5,734 nt of DNA, from the NCBI GenBank assembly GCA_021163905.1, contig JAGGTG010000006.1, positions 1-5,734 of the forward strand, written 5' to 3'. Below are positions 1 through 5,734 of this stretch, piece by piece. How positions within the stretch are numbered: the stretch's first letter is position 1; every line of letters begins with the position of its first letter. The notes under the pieces are model-generated. The model made no database searches and was not told where the DNA came from. It saw nothing but the letters and a program-made list of their open reading frames with translations. The position numbers were made by a program, and so were the translations under genes. This stretch comes from Candidatus Aerophobota bacterium. GTDB taxonomy: Bacteria > Aerophobota > Aerophobia > Aerophobales > B3-G15.

Positions 1-96
1 GATACCCAGAGAGCCCTTAAAATAGAAAGTCTTATGAAAAGTGTCCCAATTTCAGCCTCAATTAGCTTGACTTCGCCTTTTAAAGTACTATTATAA
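1..96 (+). CDS. possible C-terminal tail of an upstream gene, function not recognised
   Basis: Frame 1 is open from the first base of the window to a TAA at 94-96, giving 31 residues that end in SPFKVLL. The other two forward frames close within the first 24 bases. The tail stops 7 bp before the archease ATG, a spacing typical of genes within one operon, and that is the main argument that it is real. The residues are of mixed character, with a charged beginning (TQRALKIES) and a Ser/Ile-rich end. I do not recognise the family. A run of 31 codons without a stop is not rare by chance, so this could be non-coding. An internal ATG at 34 has no convincing ribosome binding site, so a stand-alone small gene is less likely than a tail. 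Confidence 0.3.
   Translation, partial: DTQRALKIESLMKSVPISASISLTSPFKVLL
67..94 (+). promoter_or_regulatory. candidate sigma-70-like promoter just upstream of archease
   Basis: TTGACT at 67-72 matches the -35 consensus at five of six positions. TATTAT at 89-94 matches the -10 consensus at five of six, and the spacer is 16 bp. Transcription would then begin near position 101, only a few bases before the ATG at 104, so the mRNA would be nearly leaderless. That would fit the absence of any Shine-Dalgarno sequence before this ATG. Against it, AT-rich DNA yields such matches by chance, and the stretch may lie inside the end of an upstream gene. Confidence 0.2.
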
Positions 97-103
97 ACTT
101 AAG

Positions 104-523
104 ATGTTAGAAAAATATGAGTTTATAAATCATACAGCTGATATAGGAATAAAAGTTAAAGGGAAAAGCCTGAAGGATCTTTTTTCCAATGCAGGATATG
201 CTATGTTTGATATATTAGTTGAAATTAAAGATGTAAAACCAGAGGAAAATTTAACCATAAAGATCCCCGGTGGCCAGATAGAGGATATTCTTGCCGATTG
301 GTTAAGAGAGCTTTTGTTAAAATTTAACATTGATGGATGGGTTCTCAAAGTATTTGATGTGTACAGAGTAGATGAGTCTGGTCTGGAGGCTACTGTAAAG
401 GGAGAAAAAATGGATCCTTTAAGGCACAGATTAAAAACTGAAATAAAAGCTGTAACCTATCATAACCTCAAAGTTTACAAAAATGGAAACATCTGGAAGG
501 CTCAGATAATATTTGATGTGTAG
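104..523 (+). CDS. archease, activator of the RNA ligase RtcB
   Basis: Archease is a small cytoplasmic protein that speeds guanylation of RtcB and allows multiple turnover during tRNA or broken-RNA ligation. The 139-residue product has the normal family length. The N-terminus carries the family signature YEFINHTADIGIKV (residues 5-18), with Asp13 as the expected metal-binding acid. WLRELLLKF (66-74) and the block KTEIKAVTYHNLKV (111-124) follow. It ends in IIFDV, where Asp138 matches the C-terminal metal ligand known in archaeal archease. The ATG at 104 is the only sensible start: the frame upstream runs to a TGA at 68-70 with no other start codon, and the HTAD motif sits at the usual distance. 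No Shine-Dalgarno site is visible before it, so translation is probably coupled to an upstream gene or leaderless. It lies 15 bp before rtcB, its known functional partner, which strongly supports the call. Confidence 0.95.
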   Translation: MLEKYEFINHTADIGIKVKGKSLKDLFSNAGYAMFDILVEIKDVKPEENLTIKIPGGQIEDILADWLRELLLKFNIDGWVLKVFDVYRVDESGLEATVKGEKMDPLRHRLKTEIKAVTYHNLKVYKNGNIWKAQIIFDV

Positions 524-538
524 CAGGGAGGGAGATAA

Positions 539-1987
539 ATGAATGGCGAATTTAATATAAAGAAGATAGACAATTATAGATGGGAAATTCCTAAATCTGA
601 AGGTATGAGAGTTCCAGGTATACTATATACCGATGAGCTACTATTAAAAGCGGCTGAAAAAGACAGAACACCCGTTCAGGTGAAAAATGTAGCTTATCTT
701 CCCGGGATCATCAAGTATTCGCTGGCTATGCCTGATATGCATTGGGGTTATGGTTTTCCAATTGGAGGAGTAGCTGCAACTGATCCTGATGAGAGAGGAG
801 TAATTTCCCCTGGAGGGATAGGCTACGATATAAACTGCGGGGTAAGACTCATTAGAACTAACTTAGAAGAGAAAGATATTAAGCCAAAGTTAAAGGAGCT
901 TCTTGCCTCTCTTTTTACCCATATTCCCTGTGGAGTTGGTTCTACCTCTAAGTTAAAACTATCAGGCTCTGATTTAAAAAAAGTACTGAAAGAAGGAGCA
1001 AAATGGGCAGTGAAAAGAGGTTATGGAGAAGAGGAAGATCTTGAAAGATGCGAGGAACATGGAACCATGGAGGGAGCAGATCCTGAAAAAGTCAGCCAAA
1101 ATGCCTATAAAAGAGGACATGATCAACTTGGAACACTGGGCTCAGGAAATCATTTTCTGGAAATAGATCTGGTAGATAAGATCTTTGATTCACAAATTGC
1201 CAACGTATTTGGTCTCTTTAAAGGACAAATTGTAGTGATAATCCATACAGGATCTCGTGGGCTGGGTTATCAGATATGCGATGATTATCTTGTCGTAATG
1301 AGAAAGGCAGTTGAAAAATACCATATCTCACTTCCCGATAGACAGCTGGCCTGTGCTCCTATTACATCTTCAGAGGGAAAGGATTATTTTGCAGCAATGG
1401 CAGCAGCTGCAAATTATGCCTGGACAAATCGTCAAATAATAATGCACTGGACGAGGCAGGTTTTCCAGAAAGTACTTAATTTATCGCCAAAAGAGCTTGG
1501 GATGAGACTTGTCTATGATGTATGTCATAATATAGGTAAATTTGAAGAACACAGGATAAATGGAAAGATAAAAACAGTTTTCGTTCATAGAAAAGGGGCT
1601 ACCAGAGCTTTCCCGGCTAACCACTCCCAGGTCCCGGAAGTCTACAGAAAAGTAGGTCAGCCTGTGCTGGTCCCAGGAGATATGGGAACAAACTCCTATG
1701 TAATGGTAGGAGTTGAGAGAGCAATGCAGGAGAGCTGGGGTAGTACATGTCACGGAGCTGGGAGGGTCTTATCAAGAACTGCTGCAAAAAAAGAAGCTCG
1801 TGGAAGATCTGTGGAAAAAGAACTGGAGGAAAAGGGAATCTTCGTGATGGCCAAAGGCAGAGGAACAGTTGCCGAAGAGATGCCGGATGCCTATAAGGAC
1901 GTTGACAGAGTAGTAGATATAGTGGAAAAAGCCGGGCTTTCCAGAAAGGTAGTCAGAACAAAACCACTGGCGGTAATTAAGGGTTAA
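539..1987 (+). CDS. rtcB: RNA-splicing ligase RtcB (3'-phosphate/5'-OH RNA ligase)
   Basis: RtcB joins RNA ends carrying a 2',3'-cyclic phosphate or 3'-phosphate to a 5'-OH, using GTP and Mn2+, in tRNA splicing or RNA repair. The 482-residue protein is the long form, nearly the same length as the well-studied Pyrococcus enzyme. All the active-site positions I know are present: Asp97 and Cys100 in YDINCG, Asn204-His205 in GSGNHF, His236 in IIHTGSRG, His330 in DVCHN, and the GMP-accepting His405 in CHGAGR. The C-terminus ends in the typical AVIKG. No intein interrupts it. The ATG at 539 has a strong Shine-Dalgarno run, GGGAGGGAG at 526-534, four bases upstream. Archease ends 15 bp before, so the two form an RNA-repair operon. 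The stop lies just before the palindromic element shared with the converging cimA. No RtcA, RtcR or RNA target gene is visible, so whether the role is tRNA maturation or damage repair cannot be told here. Confidence 0.98.
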   Translation: MNGEFNIKKIDNYRWEIPKSEGMRVPGILYTDELLLKAAEKDRTPVQVKNVAYLPGIIKYSLAMPDMHWGYGFPIGGVAATDPDERGVISPGGIGYDINCGVRLIRTNLEEKDIKPKLKELLASLFTHIPCGVGSTSKLKLSGSDLKKVLKEGAKWAVKRGYGEEEDLERCEEHGTMEGADPEKVSQNAYKRGHDQLGTLGSGNHFLEIDLVDKIFDSQIANVFGLFKGQIVVIIHTGSRGLGYQICDDYLVVMRKAVEKYHISLPDRQLACAPITSSEGKDYFAAMAAAANYAWTNRQIIMHWTRQVFQKVLNLSPKELGMRLVYDVCHNIGKFEEHRINGKIKTVFVHRKGATRAFPANHSQVPEVYRKVGQPVLVPGDMGTNSYVMVGVERAMQESWGSTCHGAGRVLSRTAAKKEARGRSVEKELEEKGIFVMAKGRGTVAEEMPDAYKDVDRVVDIVEKAGLSRKVVRTKPLAVIKG

Positions 1988-1991
1988 TACT

Positions 1992-2040
1992 GGTTCTTGG
2001 TTATTAGTCTTTAGTTACCAAACACCAATAACCAAGAACC
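1992..2040. repeat. 49-bp heptamer-based palindrome between convergent genes
   Basis: The arms GGTTCTTGGTTATT (1992-2005) and AATAACCAAGAACC (2027-2040) are perfect 14-bp inverse complements. The symmetry continues inward around base 2016: 21 of 24 opposed positions are complementary, with mismatches only at 2006/2026, 2009/2023 and 2013/2019. The element is exactly seven units of 7 bp. Units on the left resemble GGTTATT and those on the right resemble its reverse complement AATAACC. It fills nearly the whole 54-bp gap between the rtcB and cimA stop codons. As RNA, either strand could fold into a long hairpin with a short loop, so it may protect or end both converging transcripts. The stem is AT-rich and no clear U-run follows it, so it is not a standard intrinsic terminator. 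The 7-bp periodicity suggests a dispersed repeat family, which only a genome comparison can show. Confidence 0.85.
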
Positions 2041-2041
2041 G

Positions 2042-3595
2042 TCACTTGTTTAACTTATACTCTACTGCATCCAGTAAAGCTTTAAAACTTGCCTCAATTA
2101 TATTCGGAGAAACTCCAACTGTTCCCCACCTATCATCCTTATCAGATGATTCAATAAGGACTCTGGTTTTTGCTTCAGTTCCTGCCCCGGTATCCAGAAT
2201 TCTAACTTTATAATCGGACAAGTGCATCTGGGAGATTTGTGGAAAATCATCTTCCAGGGCTTTTCTTAAAGCCTTATCAAGAGCATTAACAGGACCATTA
2301 CCTTCTGCTACGGTATGTACCTGTTTTCCATTAATGTTAAGTTTTACTGTTGCCTCAGAAACCAATTTCCCATTTTCTCTTTTTTCCACGATAACTCGAA
2401 AACCCTCAATATTAAATAACTTTCTGTAATCGCCGGTGTTTTTTTTAACTAACAGTTCAAAACTTCCATTAGCAGCTTCAAACTCATAACCCTCATTTTC
2501 TAACTTTTTTATCTGTTCAATTAGCCTCTTGGAAAGAACTTGAGGGTTTTTAACTCCCAGACCTCTTTCATTTAACTTATAAATAACAGAGCTTTTTCCA
2601 GCAAGCTCACTTATAATCACCCTTCTTTTATTGCCCACCAGTTCAGGATCTATATGTTCGTAGGTCTTTTTCTCCCGGGAAATTGCACTGGCGTGAACCC
2701 CTCCTTTATGGGTAAAGGCAAACCTACCTACATAAGGCTGATGCTCAAAGGGTACAAGATTGGCAAGCTCGCTTACCAGACGAGAAATTCTGGTGAGAGA
2801 TTTCAGCCCCTCCTTTGAAATACAATCCACGTCCAACTTGAGTTTTAAATTGGGAATAACCGCACAAAGGTCAGCATTTCCACATCTCTCTCCATATCCA
2901 TTTATAGTACCCTGAACCTGCTCCACGCCAATTCGAGCTGCAATAACAGTATTAGCGGTGGCCACTCCACTATCGTTGTGAGCATGAATTCCAAGAGGAC
3001 AATTTATCCTTTCCTTTACAACCCTTACAATTTGATCTATTTCGTAAGGCATAGAACCACCATTTGAATCGCAAAGAACAATACAATCTGCCCCGGAGTT
3101 TTCCGCAACCTTAAGGACCTTGAGAGCATAATCCGGATTTTCTTTGTATCCGTCAAAGAAATGTTCAGCGTCAAATATAACTTCTCTATTTTTTCTTTTT
3201 AAAAAACTTATAGAATCATCGATCATTCTTAAATTCTCACTCTCGTCAGTAAGTAAAGCCTTCCTTACATGTAAAACCCAGCTTTTACCAAAAATTGTAA
3301 CAACCGGGGTTTCTGCTTCCAGCAGAGAAATAATGTTAGAATCCTTCTCAACAGGGGTATTTTTTCTTCTTGTACTTCCAAAGGCAGCTATTTTGGCATG
3401 GTTAAAGTGAATACTTTTAACCCTTTTAAAAAATTCCATATCTTTGGGATTTGAACCTGGCCACCCTCCTTCAATATAGTCAAAGCCAAGTTTATCAAGT
3501 TCCTGGCTAATATGTAACTTGTCAAGCAAAGAAAAGGAAACTCCTGCCGCCTGTGTTCCATCTCTTAGAGTTGTATCGTAAATTTTTATTCTCAT
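2042..3595 (-). CDS. cimA: (R)-citramalate synthase
   Basis: CimA condenses pyruvate with acetyl-CoA to (R)-citramalate, the first step of the threonine-independent route to 2-oxobutanoate and isoleucine. The N-terminal HMGL-like barrel (about residues 1-280) begins with YDTTLRDGTQAAG, giving catalytic Arg11 and metal ligand Asp12. It carries the HxH metal pair His204/His206 in GIHAHNDSG and the block NGYGERCGNADL (232-243). A linker with FTHKGGVHASA (294-304) follows, and then a LeuA-type C-terminal regulatory domain (about 375-515), where isoleucine feedback would be expected to act. The start IEGGWPGSNPKD (41-52) and the 517-residue length fit the long bacterial citramalate synthase group better than 2-isopropylmalate or homocitrate synthase, though activity cannot be proved from sequence. 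The ATG at 3595 has a GAGGTG site 4 bp upstream. It follows leuD by 22 bp and is the last gene of its operon. Confidence 0.93.
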   Translation of the reverse strand: MRIKIYDTTLRDGTQAAGVSFSLLDKLHISQELDKLGFDYIEGGWPGSNPKDMEFFKRVKSIHFNHAKIAAFGSTRRKNTPVEKDSNIISLLEAETPVVTIFGKSWVLHVRKALLTDESENLRMIDDSISFLKRKNREVIFDAEHFFDGYKENPDYALKVLKVAENSGADCIVLCDSNGGSMPYEIDQIVRVVKERINCPLGIHAHNDSGVATANTVIAARIGVEQVQGTINGYGERCGNADLCAVIPNLKLKLDVDCISKEGLKSLTRISRLVSELANLVPFEHQPYVGRFAFTHKGGVHASAISREKKTYEHIDPELVGNKRRVIISELAGKSSVIYKLNERGLGVKNPQVLSKRLIEQIKKLENEGYEFEAANGSFELLVKKNTGDYRKLFNIEGFRVIVEKRENGKLVSEATVKLNINGKQVHTVAEGNGPVNALDKALRKALEDDFPQISQMHLSDYKVRILDTGAGTEAKTRVLIESSDKDDRWGTVGVSPNIIEASFKALLDAVEYKLNK

Positions 3596-3617
3596 CTTAC
3601 ACCTCGGGAAAATTTTA

Positions 3618-4109
3618 TTATTTCTCTTGTTTTACAAACCAGCTTCCTACTCCACCTTTTTCAATAAGCTCCTGCAAAAAATCCGGATAGGGTATAATGG
3701 AAAAACTTTTCCCTTTACTAATATTATCAATCTCTCCCTTCTTTGTATCTATTTCTAAAATGTCTCCTTCCTCACATTCTCTTACACAATCCTCACTTTC
3801 AACTATAGGAAGGCCAATATTAATAGCATTTCTAAAAAATATTCTGGCAAAAGATGATGCTATTATACACTTAACTCCTGCTCCCTTTAAAGCTACAGGA
3901 GCATGTTCCCTTGAAGAACCACAACCAAAATTTTTTCCTGCAACAATAATAGGTGCCTGCTTAACCTTTTGCAAAAAATCCTTATCTATACCTTCCATAC
4001 AATGTTTACCCAGCTCCTCTGGATCAGTGCTAACAAGGTAGGTAGCGGGAATAATCTCATCAGTATTTACATTATCTCCGTATTTTATAATTTTTCCTTT
4101 TACTTTCAA
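3618..4109 (-). CDS. leuD: 3-isopropylmalate/citramalate isomerase small subunit
   Basis: LeuD is the swivel-domain subunit that, with the Fe-S subunit LeuC, isomerises 2-isopropylmalate to 3-isopropylmalate and also citramalate to 3-methylmalate. The 163 residues match the short, archaeal-like LeuD form. Diagnostic parts are YGDNVNTDEIIPATYL (10-25) and NFGCGSSREHAP (60-71), followed by FARIFFRNAINIGLP (87-101). The substrate loop reads YLVS (24-27), closer to isopropylmalate isomerases than to the YLRT reported for homoaconitases, which suits the adjacent cimA. The start is a TTG at 4109 with a strong GAGGAGG nine bases upstream. An in-frame TAA two codons before it excludes a longer protein, and the sequence from residue 3 onward already matches the family N-terminus. 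The first 38 bp overlap the end of vorB in another frame. No leuC is in the window, so the large subunit must be encoded elsewhere. Confidence 0.94.
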   Translation of the reverse strand: MKVKGKIIKYGDNVNTDEIIPATYLVSTDPEELGKHCMEGIDKDFLQKVKQAPIIVAGKNFGCGSSREHAPVALKGAGVKCIIASSFARIFFRNAINIGLPIVESEDCVRECEEGDILEIDTKKGEIDNISKGKSFSIIPYPDFLQELIEKGGVGSWFVKQEK

Positions 4110-5157
4110 CTTTTAAAACCTCCTCAATTTTGGTTAATACCTCTTCTGGTTCAGGCACTCCTCCTCCCATCCTACCATAAAAATATACAGGGCATTTCTC
4201 CCGGGAGGCAAGTTTTACGTCCTCAAGCATCTGTCCTTCGCTCATCTCCAGAACAAAAATAAATTTAACCTTTTTAGAGATATCTTCTATAATATCATAG
4301 GGAAAAGGCCAGAGAGTTATTGGACGAATAAGAGATGTTCTTACTCCAATTTTTTTTAACCGGGGCATAATATACATACACACCCTTGCCATACTTCCAT
4401 AGGCAACTAAAAGAACTTCAGGATCTGGATCTCCTGTTAATTGATACCTGACCTCATTTTTCTTCATTATCCTGTATTTTTTCTGCAAGAGTTTATTATG
4501 TGCCTCAAGCTCACCTTCCTTTAAAAAAAGGGATCTTATGATATTTTGAGGTCTTCCCCTGGCACCTGTAACTGCCCAGGGCTTTTCTATCAATCTGTTT
4601 TTTTCATTATTTTTTAACTCAACTGCTTCCATCATCTGGCCTAAAATAGCATCGGCAAGTATCATTACAGGATTACGATATTTGTCGGCAAGATCAAAGG
4701 CAAGATGGGGAAAATCGGCCATTTCTTGAACAGAGAAAGGTGCAAGAACAATTAAATGATAATCTCCATGTCCTCCCCCTTTAGTAGCCTGAAAATAATC
4801 GGATTGTGAGGGAGCAATATTTCCAAGTCCCGGGCCTCCTCTCATTACATTAACCACCAATGCTGGAAGCTGAGCTCCTGCGAGATAGGAGAGACCTTCC
4901 TGTTTTAAACTAATCCCCGGACCAGAGGACGATGTCATAGCTCTCATCCCGGTAGCTGCTGCCCCATAAACCATATTTATAGCAGCAATTTCTGATTCTG
5001 CCTGCAAAAATACACCCCCCACCTGTCTTAGTCTTTTAGCCATATAAGCTGGAATCTCTGACTGAGGAGTTATAGGGTAACCAAAGTAACATCTGCACCC
5101 AGCTCTTACCGCTCCTTCTGCCAGAGCCTCGTTCCCGGATAACAGGAGTTTTTTCAT
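4072..5157 (-). CDS. vorB: 2-oxoacid:ferredoxin oxidoreductase, VorB-type alpha subunit
   Basis: This subunit forms part of a ferredoxin-dependent enzyme interconverting branched-chain 2-oxoacids (such as 2-oxoisovalerate) plus CoA with acyl-CoA, CO2 and reduced ferredoxin. The N-terminal pyrimidine-binding domain (about 1-220) has GYPITPQSE (26-34), the QAESE acid cluster (52-56), SSSGPGISLKQEG (76-88) and KGGGHGDY (126-133). The second domain (about 245-345) has VAYGS (251-255), RPITLWPFP (278-286) and GRMGGGVPEPEEV (328-340). These blocks resemble VorB more than the 2-oxoglutarate enzyme KorA, but substrate assignment within this family is uncertain. The 361 residues are near the usual length; the basic tail after about residue 348 overlaps leuD and may be an extension. 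The ATG at 5157 overlaps the rseP stop as ATGA, so translation is probably coupled. The partner beta (TPP), gamma and ferredoxin-like subunits, normally adjacent, are not downstream; leuD is there instead. Confidence 0.9.
   Translation of the reverse strand: MKKLLLSGNEALAEGAVRAGCRCYFGYPITPQSEIPAYMAKRLRQVGGVFLQAESEIAAINMVYGAAATGMRAMTSSSGPGISLKQEGLSYLAGAQLPALVVNVMRGGPGLGNIAPSQSDYFQATKGGGHGDYHLIVLAPFSVQEMADFPHLAFDLADKYRNPVMILADAILGQMMEAVELKNNEKNRLIEKPWAVTGARGRPQNIIRSLFLKEGELEAHNKLLQKKYRIMKKNEVRYQLTGDPDPEVLLVAYGSMARVCMYIMPRLKKIGVRTSLIRPITLWPFPYDIIEDISKKVKFIFVLEMSEGQMLEDVKLASREKCPVYFYGRMGGGVPEPEEVLTKIEEVLKVESKRKNYKIRR
4119..4125 (-). promoter_or_regulatory. Shine-Dalgarno site that fixes the TTG start of leuD
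   Basis: On the - strand GAGGAGG occupies 4125-4119, followed by nine bases (4118-4110) and then the TTG at 4109. It lies wholly inside the coding sequence of vorB, so ribosomes translating vorB must cross it. This near-perfect anti-16S match compensates for the weak start codon and is the main reason to accept TTG. No ATG or GTG in this frame gives a family-like N-terminus. Confidence 0.85.
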
Positions 5158-5734
5158 CTGACCAACCTTAAAATATCCTGATAGGTTACCAACAACATAA
5201 GGCTAATTAAAATTAAAAAACCTATATAATGAACAAATTCCTGTATTTCAATCTCCATTGGTTTTTTGCGAATTGCCTCTATTATTAAAAACAAAATTCT
5301 TCCTCCATCAAGAGCAGGAATTGGAAAAAGATTAAAAAGCCCAAGATTTATTCCTAAAAGAGCAGCAAGAGAAAGAAAAGGAACTATACCCAATTTAGTG
5401 GCCTCCCCTACATACTCAACAATTCCAACAGGACCTGCAAACTGAGCAGGAACCTTACCCATAACCATATCTTTAAGAGTTATAAATATAAATCCAGTTA
5501 AAAAAGCAACCCTCTTAGCTCCCAGGCCAATGGAAGTTAAGGGATCGTATCTGACATACTTAATTGAAGGAGATATACCAATTAACTTCCTTTTATATTC
5601 AGGGTAATACTTTGGCTCAAGCTCCACTGTGATGGTTTTTTTTCCTCTTAAGATAACTAAATTTAGTTTCCCTTTTTCTTTTTGAATTAAACTTGCCATT
5701 TGTTGCCACTTTTCAATCTTATGATTATTAATAC
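5154..5734 (-). CDS. rseP: RseP-type site-2 membrane metalloprotease, C-terminal part (5' end cut by window)
   Basis: RseP cleaves membrane-bound anti-sigma factors or other substrates inside the membrane. Only the C-terminal 192 codons are visible. The frame stays open upstream of the ATG at 5699 to the window edge, and the added residues (INNHKIEKWQQ) complete the start of a PDZ strand-helix, so that ATG is internal and not the true start. In order, counting from Met 5699: the end of a PDZ domain (about 1-28), a linker, a membrane segment (about 63-80), the conserved GPVGIVE (89-95), a hydrophobic segment leading into NLFPIPALDGG (123-133) with the zinc-ligand Asp131, and a last membrane helix (about 155-173). 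The HExxH zinc motif lies in the missing N-terminal half. The stop overlaps the vorB ATG by 4 bp. Such proteases usually sit among dxr, cdsA or ispG, so a metabolic downstream neighbour is less usual. Confidence 0.93.
   Translation of the reverse strand, partial: INNHKIEKWQQMASLIQKEKGKLNLVILRGKKTITVELEPKYYPEYKRKLIGISPSIKYVRYDPLTSIGLGAKRVAFLTGFIFITLKDMVMGKVPAQFAGPVGIVEYVGEATKLGIVPFLSLAALLGINLGLFNLFPIPALDGGRILFLIIEAIRKKPMEIEIQEFVHYIGFLILISLMLLVTYQDILRLVR

Noticed and set aside
130..348. 72-codon open frame on the - strand inside archease
   Set aside because: It lies wholly antisense to a well-supported archease gene, and its translation resembles no family I know.
1481..1753. 90-codon open frame on the - strand inside rtcB
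   Set aside because: It covers the conserved DVCHN-to-CHGAGR part of RtcB on the opposite strand. It is Cys/His/Ser-rich, as expected for an antisense shadow.
1992..2040. Reading the palindrome as a standard Rho-independent terminator
   Set aside because: The stem is AT-rich and no run of U follows it on either strand. The call was kept as a palindromic repeat with a possible role at 3' ends.
1992..2040. Reading the repeated 7-bp units as a CRISPR array or an insertion-sequence end
   Set aside because: There are no spacers of constant length between longer repeats and no transposase nearby. The unit is far too short for CRISPR.
3144..3410. 88-codon open frame on the + strand inside cimA
   Set aside because: It is antisense to the conserved barrel domain of CimA, and its Leu/Ser/Phe-rich composition is what the reverse of AT-rich coding sequence gives. 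It is not a membrane protein gene.
2042..3595. Calling this gene 2-isopropylmalate synthase (leuA) or homocitrate synthase
   Set aside because: The N-terminal pattern with TQAAG and IEGGWPGSNPKD and the overall length fit the long citramalate synthase group better.
3697..4262. Two overlapping open frames on the + strand over leuD and the end of vorB (3697-4041 and 3969-4262)
   Set aside because: They are antisense to two recognised genes, have no convincing ribosome binding site, and match no family I know.

Overview
The window looks like a piece of a low-GC, probably anaerobic bacterial chromosome; I estimate the GC content by eye at slightly under 40%. The signs for a bacterium are strong Shine-Dalgarno sites (GGGAGGGAG before rtcB, GAGGAGG before leuD), a bacterial-type RseP/site-2 protease with the GPVGI and PIPALDGG motifs, and a citramalate synthase of the long bacterial form. 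The sign for anaerobiosis is a 2-oxoacid:ferredoxin oxidoreductase subunit of the VorB type. I cannot name a phylum from the sequence alone.

Layout: two gene groups converge on a short intergenic gap. The left group reads on the + strand. It holds a possible C-terminal tail of an upstream gene (1-96), then archease (104-523) and the RNA ligase RtcB (539-1987). The last two form an RNA ligation/repair pair, since archease is the activator of RtcB. The right group reads on the - strand in the order rseP (cut by the window edge at 5734), vorB (5157-4072), leuD (4109-3618), cimA (3595-2042). These four are tightly packed: a 4-bp ATGA overlap, a 38-bp overlap with a TTG start, and a 22-bp gap. They are therefore very probably one transcript.

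The gap between the two stop codons (1988-2041) is filled almost exactly by a 49-bp palindrome (1992-2040). Its outer arms are perfect for 14 bp, and it reads as seven units of 7 bp. It is the one clearly non-coding structured element in the window. It may be a member of a dispersed repeat family, a bidirectional 3' end signal, or both.

How the genes fit together: CimA condenses pyruvate and acetyl-CoA to (R)-citramalate. LeuD, with an unseen LeuC, isomerises it to 3-methylmalate. An unseen LeuB would give 2-oxobutanoate for isoleucine synthesis. VorB belongs to the ferredoxin-dependent enzyme that interconverts branched-chain 2-oxoacids and acyl-CoAs, but its usual partner subunits are not next to it. 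No gene here is unknown in kind. The points most worth a second look are the heptamer palindrome, the lone vorB fused into a leuD-cimA operon behind rseP, and the out-of-frame overlap with a TTG start at leuD.
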